From positions 68,889-132,888 of the forward strand of contig MU857664.1 in assembly GCA_033296725.1 (NCBI GenBank): a stretch of 64,000 nt of DNA, read 5' to 3'. Within the stretch, counting starts at the first letter, position 1, and every line of letters starts with the position of its first letter. Source of the DNA: Corynascus novoguineensis. Taxonomy: Eukaryota; Ascomycota; Sordariomycetes; Sordariales; Chaetomiaceae. A model generated the notes under the pieces. It saw only the letters and a list, made by a program, of their open reading frames with translations, made no database searches and was not told the origin of the DNA. Both the position numbers and the translations under genes were made by a program. Positions 18,943 through 29,014 of this stretch are shown one piece after another.

Positions 18943-21129
18943 CTAGCCCCTTTGAACTTGAGCACCCTCTTCAGTTCCCTCAACGGCCTCACTTCCCCTA
19001 TCCATTGTAGGGTCCCCAGTTCCCCGGACGTACACACACTCCTGCTTCCTTTCGACACCTTCTCCGTTTGACGTGTCCCCGCCCTCCCTTGCATCCTCCT
19101 GCCAACACAGAACGACATCGTCATCGTCACAGTACGCTCGATCACCCAGCTCGAGCTTGAAGGCGCTCATGTCCATGTCTTTGGGAAGCCGAGTCTGTGC
19201 AAGCGAGGTAAGGTACATGTCGCGCATGCGCCGTACCTTCTCCCGAGACCGTGGCACTGCTTCAAATGGGAACGTGGCGGGCTTGGCAATCAGGAGCGGC
19301 GTGTAGTCGTTCCAGTGGACGGGCAGCTCGCGGCCCGCGAACTGGGGATCACGCTTTTTGTGGATGGTGAACCCCCACGCGAGGCCGCCCATAGCGAGAA
19401 ACAAGTCCTGCTCAACGATGGGGATTCCCTGGCACGTGCGGCGGCCGAACCCAAACTGCGAGAAGCCGCTCAGGTTGGGGTACCGTGTCAGGGGCGCGCG
19501 GAAGGACGGGAAGGACGGATCGAGCCAGCGCGCAGGGTTGAAGGTCTCGGGGTCAGGATATTTAGCTTCATCACGGGTGATGCCCCTTAGTGTTCTCGTC
19601 AATACTTGACTTCCGTAAGCGGTGCAACCAACTGGATAAGGATTGTCAGGGAAGACCAGAGACGGAGCCATGTCCGAGACTAACCGAAGAAATAGAATAG
19701 AGACATCAATGCGTCAGCTGTTGGGGAGGGGTAATTACCATTCCAGCGCGTGAATTGTGGCTCCGGCCGGGATGAAGTATCCGTTGTAAATATCGTCTGC
19801 CTCAGTGGCATGCGGGATACCTAAGGAGCAGCGCGATGCCTTTTTTTAGCTGATTAACCCTGACCAATCCAAACTCCAAATCACACAAGACCCAACAAGA
19901 CCCTACTCACCTGTCGGCACTGGCGGGCGCCACCGAATGACTTCCTTGACGACGGCGCGCAGCAACGGGAGGCGCTCCCTGTCCTCCCAGCACGGGCACC
20001 GTCCCCCGCAGACGGCGTCAATTTCGGCTTGAAGCCGGCTCTGCCACTCTGGATGGTGTAGCATGGCGAGCATATACGACTGCAATGGGCTCCCGATGGT
20101 TAGCGCGCCCGCGATGGCCATCAGCCCAACAACGTTGACCGCCTCGGGCAGCTCCCCCCACCGCTCCCGCACCCGCTCGTCTGGGTGTTTCTTTGTTTCG
20201 AAAAAGGTACGGACGAAGCTTGGCTCGGCCCGGCCGCCGCGCAGGCTGTTCTCGACGAACTGGAGGTTGGCGGCGAACAATTTCATCTCGAGCGCGCGCC
20301 GGCCACGTTCCTTCTTCTTCCATGGGCTGAGGCTGACGGGCAGGTGGCGGAGGAAGTTGAAGATGTTGGGCAGCGACCCGGATGGGCTGATGGTCTCTAG
20401 GAGACCCATCGTCGTGTAGCGCAGGACCTGGCCCGGCTGCGCGGTGCCCCAGCAGAGGCGCGAGACGGTGCGGCTGGTGAGCTGCTCGATCCACTCGACG
20501 TACTGGTCGGGCCAGAGGCAAAAGAGATAGAGAAACCGGTCGCGCTCGAAAGTCGGGTAAGAGTGCAAGGAGGCGGAAGAGCTCGCGTGCATCAAAAAAT
20601 TGCAAAGCTTTCTTTGGCGGAACCACGCCGCTTTTCAACGCTGTGAGCTGTTTGGTCCAACTCAACCCTTATCCCGTCTTGAAGAACGCGGCGACGGAGG
20701 GCTCACCTGTTCTCCCTAATAAAGCAAGATATGTACCGCTGGTGCGGTTGTCTGGGAGGTTCGGAATCATAGGACGGTCCGAGTATATCTTGGATCGTTT
20801 GGAGAGAAGATCGCGGGCAACCGCTTCTGAAGAAATCCAGACGTGGACTGTCCCAAAGATCTTCATTTGATAGATCGGCCCGTACTGCTTGCTCCATTCG
20901 AAGAATTTGAGCCATGACGTTTGTGAGGGCACGTCGTGTACGCGGCCGATGTACGGCAAGCCTGGGCGCGAGAGAGGTTGGTCAACACAATGACATCCCG
21001 AAGCGCCGGTGTCAACTTACCTTTTGGTCCCGGCAAACGACGCACCCCTTGAGGCAGCTTTCGTCCTTGGAAGAACCCTCGTATTACCAAAAGGCCTACT
21101 ACCAGGACAATGTACAGCGAAATGACCAT
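18943..21129 (-). CDS. Cytochrome P450 monooxygenase (five exons)
   Basis: Exons 21129-21021, 20961-20707, 20630-19911, 19820-19739 and 19585-18943 join in frame to about 602 aa. All introns are GT-AG, of 59, 76, 90 and 153 nt. The N-terminus is a single membrane anchor (VISLYIVLVVGLLVI) followed by a basic/Pro-rich hinge (RRLPGPKG). The K-helix ExxR is E351-VI-R354, the PERF-like region is FNPARW, and the heme loop is FGFGRRTCQG with Cys440 as ligand. The I-helix reads AGALTIGSP instead of the usual AGxDTT, a variant I have seen in some fungal P450 families resembling O-methylsterigmatocystin oxidoreductase. After the heme domain there is an unusually long, acidic tail of about 70 residues. 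It is an ER-bound oxidase of unknown substrate. The third acceptor choice (20632-20631, AAAAG) is forced by frame and restores the AWFRQRKLC motif. Confidence 0.85.
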
Positions 21130-22071
21130 CTCCAAGCAAGTCGAGTTGAGCCAAGCGGAACATAACGAAGCCCCCCTTGTCCTGATGCTCGTGAACCCGC
21201 ATCTGGTGCCAGAAATAAGAAAGCGTTACCACGAGGGGTCACAAACAGGTGCCGCCAACATTATATGCCTCTGCTTGGACCATGTATATTCTTCCCCGGT
21301 ATTATCCGGCTTTAAAACATTGAGGCAGGTTTAACGCAATGCACAGTTGTTTTCGTAAGGCTTTTGGTAGCCGTAAAAGGACTTGGATGCAGACGGGAGG
21401 GATAACACAGACGTGGTCTGCGTCGCCAGCCAGCTTGGCTCTGTTATTGGCGAAAGAGCGAGGGGGTGCTAGCGCAATCTTTGAAGACTACTGATCTTCT
21501 TCAGATGCATACCACAGCAAGCAAAACAGACGCTTTCTGCCAGTCGGGTTACAAGATCCGGAACTTTGGCGGCAGATATGAGTCGGTCATCTGCTTCAAG
21601 GCCCACCATAACAGCCGCATAAGAGATGACAGGAGCCCTGGCAGCTTGTCTCTGTATGATATTGTGGGTATTACAGTCTTCGGTCTCGGCAAGAGCCTCT
21701 CTCATTAACCGAACTGGTTAAGGCTCAACCCGACGCCGAGTGAGTGGGTGATCAATCACAAGCTGAATAACAATATCCCCTTGGTCATTTTGAAAATTGA
21801 ATGAAGTGTGCTTGTGACCACTGCTGCCGCAAGTCTGTGCCACCTTCGCATTGCATTATGGATCAAGTACAAGTTGCTCTATTGAGACGATGAGGTCAGC
21901 AAAACGTTTCAAAGTGAACTCTCATGTCGTCAGAAGCCGCCAAGTCGCAGCCAAAAAAATTCTTCGAAAGGCTAAGCTTTCGTCTATTGCGCTGTCTAAG
22001 AAACCTGAGTGCCGGCAGGGGTCATGCTTTGCCCCACTACTGGCGGAGGTCGCCGAGCATCCGAACTTCAT
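21130..22071. other. Upstream region of the P450
   Basis: About 940 bp holding the P450 promoter and the ArgRS 3' UTR. No other gene or RNA is evident. Confidence 0.45.
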
Positions 22072-24360
22072 TCACATCCTGCAAAGAAATCAGCATTGTG
22101 TTATCTAGGACAAGCAAATGACTCACCGTTCAACCGGGCTCAGGCCAAGCAACCTCATGCCGTTACCGAGAACCGTATGCGCCGCGTCATAGAGCGCCAT
22201 GCGCGCCTTCATCAACTCCCGCTCACTGCCGACGACTTGAAGGTGATCGTAGCTGCTGCTGAGGGCGTGGGTCATCTTGAATAGGTAGGTTAGCACCGTT
22301 GTCGGCTCCAGTGTCCTCAGCGTATTTTGGACTGTGTCGGGCCATAGGGCGAGCAGGCGAACAATGTTGACAGCGTGAGTCTCAGTGAGGAGCGAGAGAT
22401 CGGCGCTGGCTAAGTCCTCATCGCTGAGGCCGGCACGGCGGCGGATAGAGGACACACGAGCGTGCGCGTACTGAAGGTATGGGCCAGTGTCGCCTTCGAA
22501 CGAAGTCATGGCGTCCATGTTGAAGGTGTAGTTGTTGATCCTACCAAAGGAGTTAGCCAACAGCTTGGGGAAAAGCAGGATGCTCGATAAAAGTAGCAAA
22601 ACGTACCGCTTTCCAGTCATGTCCTGCACCATGACACTGCTGATGCCGAGCGTGTCAGCCGTCGCCTCCGGGTTTTCGACCTGGTTGTATTTGCCCTCGT
22701 TTTTCTTCATGGTCTCGTGCATTTTGTCGGCCACGTCGCGCAGGATATCGTCAAGGAATTTGACGGTGCCCTTGCGGGTGCTCATGCCCAGGACCAGACC
22801 GAAGTTGATGTGCTGGCACTTGTCTGCAATGTCTTTATGTCCGAGCAGCTCAATAATCTTGAACAGCTGCTTCAGATGCAGGTCCTGCGCCGATGCGACT
22901 ACATAGATCATGTGGTCGAACTTGTACTTCTCGTACCGCCCTAGCAGTTCGCTGATGTCGCGCGTCAAATACAGCGCAGTACCGTCCCGCTTCCTCACAA
23001 TGGGTTTCTCGAGACGCTTGCCCTCCTTGCCCGGTACAAGCTCCTGAAAGTCGACGATCATGGCACCCTTGTCCTCCTTGCAGATGCCCTTCTCCTCCAT
23101 CTCCTTGCCAATCTTGTCCATCATTTCCTCGGATACTTGGCTCTCACCGCTATACTCGTCGAACTTGATGTTGAGGCGGGCATACGTCTCCTTATACCGG
23201 GTGATGCTGAGATCGCGGAAGCGCTTCCACTGGGCTAAAGCCACGGGATCCCTGTCCGTCATCTTTTTGAAGTACCGGCGAGCCTGCTCGTCCAGGCTGT
23301 TGGCCTCCAGCGCTGTGACATCTTCGCCGTCCTGTTTCCTCTTCTCAATCTGTTCCTTCTCGGCCGACATGTCGGTGTTGATGCGCACATAGAGCTGGAA
23401 GAGGTGGTTGATGGGGTCCTGTTTCAGCGCCTCCTCGTCACCGTACTTCTCAAAAGCCAGGGCTAGGAGACCGTATTGCTTGCCCCAGTCGCCAAGGTAG
23501 TTTATCCTGACAACATCCCATCCTGCACCCTCATAGAGGTTCGCCAAGAAACCGCCAATGATTGTGCTACGCAGGTGACCAGCGTGGAACGGCTTCGCGA
23601 TGTTCGGGGAGCTGAACTCAACAATCATGCGCTTTTTGCCCTTGTTTGGGTCCTTGGGGTCCTTCAGGCCGTGGAACTTGTTACGACCGTACTCGGCGCC
23701 GTGCTTCTGAATCAAGGGGATGACGGTCTCGACAACCGGCGCGGGCTTGAGGTAGAAAGCCAGGAAATAGTTGACCACGCTTGGCTTCTGGAAGAGGGGA
23801 TCGTTCTCGGGGAACTATACGGGCCGTGGTCAGTGTGAAGTCGGAGGATGCGAGGGGTTCAGCCCAACCTTCTCAGCCCATTGCTTCGCCAGCTCGTCGG
23901 GTTTCTGGCCCTTGATGCGGAGCGCTGGGGCGGCCAGTACAAGGTCGCCCTTGTCCAAGCTCGAGGTCCATGACAGCGCAGAGTAGATGATTTTGGGCTC
24001 AACCCCTGTGATTCCGGTAAGGGTGTTGGCGATATGGGCGCGGTAGAAGTCGAACGGATTGATCTCGGGATGGCAGTTCGGGTACTTATCGGCGATGGCG
24101 TCAAGGCTCATGCCTTCGACCTTTTGCGCGAGCTGCTCCATTGCGACAGTGGACCTGGACGTCGAGATTGTGCGAGTTTGCGGGGAGAAGGTAATCTGGA
24201 AAACGGCCCGGCCGTGTGCGGTTGCAGAAAAAGGAACGGAGGGGTTCGCGGGGTGGGGAAGAAAGCGAGGACGTCGAGTCCTGGTGAATGACCTGGCTAA
24301 TAAAGAGGTCGTGGGAAGAGAAGAGAACAGCTGGGGGTATGCTGCCGGGCGAAGCGTCAT
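22072..24360 (-). CDS. Arginyl-tRNA synthetase (cytosolic/mitochondrial)
   Basis: Exons 24360-23869, 23814-22607, 22540-22127 and a 7-nt final exon 22078-22072 give 706 aa. It charges tRNA-Arg with arginine (class Ia). HAGHLRS is the HIGH motif, and GLVLGMSTRKG is the degenerate KMSKS region typical of ArgRS. The segment DTGPYLQYAHARVSSI and the C-terminal helical domain are the DALR-type anticodon-binding part. The third frame would otherwise end in SPVER followed by an in-frame GTGAGT donor. Splicing 48 nt with a CTGAT branch and TTTGCAG acceptor adds Met and stop, restoring the -ERM ending known from this family. The first ATG (24360) begins an Arg/Ser/Thr-rich presequence of about 73 residues that looks mitochondrial. 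A second ATG (24141-24139) would start a cytosolic form. Intron 2 (22606-22541, 66 nt) is stop-free and in frame. Confidence 0.93.
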
Positions 24361-24785
24361 GAAGAGGCTTGCCTCGACCAATTCCTTCTTCTTATTGAGT
24401 CACAATCTATTCCGGGTGTTTTCATTAATGACACGTCCTGGCGGCGACCAGTTTGACTGTTGACTCAGAAACGCCCAACCAAAATTTCGGGGAGGGGCGG
24501 GGCCAATCTCTGCGAGCTTGGCCAATAGGTGTGAACTCCTTCGAGCTCGGGTTGCAGGGCGTCACCGAGGTGAGGGAGGGGTAATTCCATGGCTCACCTT
24601 TGATTGTATTGGAGTCTGTGCTCTTTATCTCACCAAGTTACCACCGGTCAAGGCTCTTGCAAAGATTAACATCTTCCCAGTTGCAGCCCCCACTGTTCAC
24701 GATGCAAGAGAATGGAAGCCCAGATCACCGCTCAAAAAAAAAAAAAAAAAAAATGACGCGAAACAGGAAATTGGTATCACATAAA
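24361..24785. other. ArgRS promoter and reductase 3' flank, with poly(A) tract
   Basis: About 425 bp between two minus-strand genes. A run of 20 A lies at 24734-24753. No coding signal is seen. The ArgRS promoter should lie in its upper half. Confidence 0.5.
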
Positions 24786-26716
24786 CTAAAAACTATACTC
24801 TTCAACAAACAAATGTATTCCCTGCGCTCCCGTTCCTTTGTGGACGGCTCTTTCGTCCGACAGCGAGGCCACGCAGTTCCTGACCCTTGACACTAGCGAT
24901 GGACCGCCGCAGACAACGACGCTGGTCTCACCGCCTGTCGCCTCGACCGGGCCCCGGATGAAGGCGTCCACGTCTGGCCTGGCCGAGGTGCGGAATACGT
25001 GGGAATCCGCACTTGCCTGGCTCGCCCGCTTCCTGTTTGTGGGCATGGTCTGCTGCTGCTCGACGTCAGCGGACGGCACCCCCGGCACTTTCTCGTCTAT
25101 CGTTTTCCCTAGATTGCTCCCAGAGGATGCAGCAGACACGGCGCCGACGGTTTGAAACCCTGCGCGAGCATCCACTGCGGTAGTCGAGGGGTTTTGGGTG
25201 ATGGCAATGTGCACGGAGAGCTCGATGCCGACGGCGTTCGCGCGATCAATCAGTTCGTGGAGGCGTGAGACGTAAAAATCAATCTCCTCCCCCTGCCTGG
25301 CCGCGAGCAGGAAGTCGACCCTTTTGACGCAATTCGTGGTTTTCGACTGCAGCAAGCCCTCCAGAATCGGCAGCGTAAAAGAGGCACCCGTGGACGCCGA
25401 GATCAATATGATGGTTTCATAAATATCCCACCGCGGCGGTGCGCCAAACGGCCCCCAGACGAAAACGGTGCGGTGCTCCTTTCCGCCGGCTTTAGCAGCG
25501 AATTCGTGGAGGCGGCGGGAAAACCCGGTGTGTTTGCGGACAACCAGCTGGATGCTGTTGCAGATGCATGTACCTGGCAACTTGTGTGCGCATGCGATCG
25601 TGTAAGGGTGCGCCTCGACGGGCCCCAGCCGGGGGATCCAGAGGTAGAGGTGCTGGCCCGGGCGCCACTTGAAGTGGACGTCCTTGATGGTGACGACTGT
25701 GATGGACTCTCCGATTGCCTTGAACTGGGCTTGGTGTCCGATCTGCTGTCCTCCTCGACATTTCGACTTGTCGGGAAAGAGCTTGATGTTCCGCCACAGG
25801 AGCAGGCCGACGCGGCAGACTCGATCGAAGCTGAGGGCAGCGATGGCGAACCAAACGTTGTACCGCGCATCGCTCGGGACGTGCACATATATCAGCCAGA
25901 GGAAGAAGGCGGCGCTGAGGAGGTGCTGCAGTACGAACAACTCGTAGGCCATGCGCCAGAAGGGGGCGAGCCCCGACAGTAGTGTCCATAGAAGGACTGC
26001 CCAGGCGCCTAGCCCATACTTGATGGAGGGCATCGCCTTGAACTCGTACTCAACAAAGTCGGTGCGCACCCAGTCGGTAAAGAAATGCCAGCCGTGGACC
26101 GAGGCGGTGACAAACATGGTACGGCCAACCCATCGGTGTAGCCAGTTGAGCCTCTCGTGGCTCGTACCCACGAGAAAACCGACGATGCTACATTTGGATG
26201 CAAGCAGGTACAGGAGAGGCACCTGCGTGATCGTGACCCAGGCGTTGCGGTAGCCGATGCGCTCCCAAAAGAAAACATCCTTGACAACGACGTCGATGGT
26301 CATCATGTAAATGATGATAATCCAGTAGACCAACAGCGCGATGACTCGCCCCAGTGGAGGTGGGGCGATCCATGAGAATCCGCGAAAGGGAACATGCAAT
26401 TGAGGGGCGCTAGCCTCGCGGACGACGGCGGTTAGGGTCGCCCATATCTCCAGGAATTGATTGCTTGGTTTCGTAGGCGACTCGACCGAATTGGCGGCTT
26501 TTCTTCGCAACCTACAGTACGTTGGGTGAGCGGGAGGCGCCACGGCGAGAGCCTGACTGAAAGAATAGGATGTACTAACCGGCACTGAGAATTGTAGAAG
26601 TTGACAAGTCGAATGATGAGAAACGCTCCCACAAATCCAGCGATTGTATACCAATACCGCCGAGCCAGGTCGGTGTTGACCGTGGAGAACATGTTCGTGT
26701 GTGTATGCCCCTCCAT
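24786..26716 (-). CDS. Ferric/cupric reductase-like transmembrane protein (FRE family)
   Basis: Two exons, 26716-26580 and 26511-24786 (68-nt intron), give about 620 aa. It is predicted to pass electrons from NADPH through FAD and two hemes across the plasma membrane to reduce Fe(III) or Cu(II) for uptake. The N-terminal helix (YTIAGFVGAFLIIRLV) is followed by the ferric-reductase membrane domain. That domain has two His pairs, each 14 residues apart (HRW...SVH and QHL...YVH), which suit bis-heme binding. The FAD motif is HPYTI, preceded by WRPGQHLYLW. The NADPH region includes SASTGASFTLPILEGL and the C-terminal VVVCGGPSLV. A low-complexity insert of about 90 residues lies just before the last strand. 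It is divergent from a BIM1-like copper protein gene, which supports a role in metal acquisition. The exact metal is not fixed by sequence. Confidence 0.9.
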
Positions 26717-28258
26717 CTTAATCTTTTGGCTGCCGCGGACGGACTCTCTTCGAGGTGAAGCTGAAGTTGAATTGAGCTAATCACCGCCTCACGTCGAGCC
26801 GTTGCTGTTGCTAAAGAGGCGCCAGCGCCGGAGAACCCCTGTCAACAACTCGTGAGGCCGGTTTGGAACTACCTCATGCCAGGGGCGTCGCGGAAATCGA
26901 GTGCCAAAGCTGCGAATAGGTATGCGCTGAGTTTGGTGGCACAGCGAAGCCCCGATCCCAGCAATTTGAGGCCTAGTCGGATATATGCGGTGAAAGGTTG
27001 GGCCCGTCGATTGAAGAGGTTCCACTCATGTGTTGCGTTGGATGTCCAGGCGAGTCGCCTCACTTGCCTCTGGGGGAAAAAAAAAAAAGCCGTATGGCTG
27101 TGAGAGCAGGATCAAGCTCTCCGTGGTTGGTATGCGCAAAACGCCCGACTACATGATATATACTAAGATGACCTGCCTAATGTAGGAAATACCGTTTTGC
27201 GAGAAAGCTGACGGAGCACGGTATGAGCGCCTAAATGCGCGCGCGGCACGGGTTGAATCCTTGAAGTATTGCTCACTAAACCGTCCAACTTGCATCAGCA
27301 CCTGCCACACGGATTCCTTGAAGTTTCAATTCTCCAACGCGCGCCCCTCGCCGCAAACCAAATTCGAGCGGATCTGGTGGCAAGCGCAGCTTGTGAGTGG
27401 CTGGAGAGGACCATAGGTTCGGGCAGTGCGGGAGACAACTTGCTCAAACCCGCTCGCGCACAGGGACGATGCCGCATGCGGTTAGCACATCGACTGCCGG
27501 CTTTGGTTAGCCCCCGAAACCAGTACGCCACAACATGAACTCTTTCAGCTTTGGAAGTGTGCGATCTGGATTTGTGTTTGGTTTAATTTCAGATTTGTAA
27601 GTTCACAATGCTACGATTGATGTGGAGGTTTGAGTGCTAGTTAATTAATCTGTGTCGTTCTGCAATGCAGTTGCATCCGATTCAAAATGGTCTCTTCCAA
27701 ATTCCCGGTCCTTGGCAACGACCTGGAAAGCTTAGCGTGCCTTGCTGCGGGATGTTGGTGGGGTCATAGTGGGGAGTCCTCCACCAAAAATGCTCCCGCA
27801 TGGCGGGGTTGCAAGCTGCACCACACATTGCAAACGTGTGTTCTGTACCAAAACACTTGAACTCGAAACGATCCAAGAACTTGGAACGCCGATTCTGCGG
27901 ATTGATCCTGCGTTTCGAATTGGTCTACCGTAATTAAAATGGGGCGACGTAATACGGGTACGTCATGAAACGTCGAACAAATGAGGATGCAAACGGCATG
28001 CAACGTATCGCGCTAGGCGACCCGAACCGAAACCGCGTCAAGGGAATTGAGACTTGGCTGAGGTAGTGCACTTCTAGCCGGGATACATAAGTTCCGGCGT
28101 GCCCGGCATCGCTCCGAATGGGTGTTTCCAATCCCTATACTCCCTCAACCATCCCAATTCTTCTCATCCTGGTCCTCCATACTCTCCTCCAGGACGCAAA
28201 CACCCATTGGCAGCTCCACGGCAACCTCCATCCCACACTTGTATCCACAACTTCCAGC
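26717..28258. other. Shared divergent promoter of reductase and BIM1-like genes
   Basis: A 1.54 kb intergenic region with no credible gene. Two TTGCTCA elements (27269-27275 and 27440-27446) resemble, but miss by one base, the TTTGCTC element bound by fungal copper-sensing Mac1/Cuf1 factors. A 12-A run lies at 27077-27088. A TATA-like GATACATAA lies near 28082-28090, upstream of the BIM1-like gene. Confidence 0.4.
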
Positions 28259-29014
28259 ATGGCTTCATTACGGTCTCTCTTCGCCGCCGGGCTGCTCTTC
28301 CTCTCGGCGGCTAACGCCCACTTCGAGCTTCACCAGCCGTCTCCGCTTGAGGGCGATAGCATGGATGAGAGCCTCCAGAGCAACGGACCTTGCGGCGGTG
28401 GCGTGCCCGACCTAAGCAAAAACACAGTGACCGACTTCCACGTCGACGGCGACAGCGTGGAACTGTTCCTCCTTCACCCTCAAGCCAACTATTTAATTCG
28501 GGGCACCCTCGACGAAAAAGCTGACGGCAATTGGACCCAGCTGTTCCCCATCGTCCAGCAGAGCGGCCGCGGTGCCTTCTGTGAGCCGTCCGTCAGGGCA
28601 CCAAGAGAGTGGGCTGGAAAGAAGGGATTTATCGCCATTGCCTGTGCGGCCCCCGACGGCATGCTTTACCAGGTACGTCTATTCCACCATCGCTTCTTTT
28701 CGCCTATCCACAGATGTAGCTGACTAGTTTGATTGCAGTGTGCCGCCGTCAACTTCGTCTCTGGTGCCGCGGACGAGGTCCCCAGCTCTTGCACCAACGG
28801 AACCTCTGTGAGCATCAGCTTCACCGATGATGAGGGCCTCAGTGCTCTCGTTGGTGACAGCTCTGCCAGCGCCCCGACCACAACCGCCCCCGGCCCGTCA
28901 CAGTCGACCTCGGGAAGCGCTGCGCCTTCATTGATGCTGCGGGGCAGTGGGTTGCCCATCGGAAGCCTGGCGGCCACAACCGTGATGCTCTTGGTGGGGG
29001 CAGCCCTCCTGTGA
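28259..29014 (+). CDS. BIM1-like / X325 copper-binding GPI-anchored protein
   Basis: Exons 28259-28672 and 28739-29014 (66-nt intron, GTACGT donor, CTGAC branch) give 229 aa. The signal peptide (residues 1-20) ends ANA|HFELHQP, so the mature protein begins with His21, as needed for the copper brace of X325/LPMO-like proteins. His61 in DFHVDG, with a following Asp, is the likely second and third ligand pair. Conserved Cys residues lie in GPCGGG, GAFCEP, IACAAP, CAAV and SSCTN. A Ser/Thr-rich linker and a hydrophobic C-terminus (ATTVMLLVGAALL) indicate a GPI anchor. Characterised relatives (Cryptococcus Bim1) help import copper under limitation and lack polysaccharide oxidase activity. An in-frame ATG at 28118 would add 47 residues; I chose 28259 because it gives a clean signal peptide cut exactly before His. 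It is divergent from a metalloreductase. Confidence 0.92.

Noticed and set aside
19586..19671. ATG-started frame continuing upstream of the last P450 exon
   Set aside because: Reading this stretch as coding separates the conserved HALEW from TRDEAKYPDPE. Splicing at 19587-19586 joins them, so the stretch is intron.
24734..24753. Run of 20 A considered as the tail of a retroposed sequence
   Set aside because: I could find no target-site duplication or coding remnant next to it. Similar short A/T runs occur at 27077, 32430 and 55129 without associated features.
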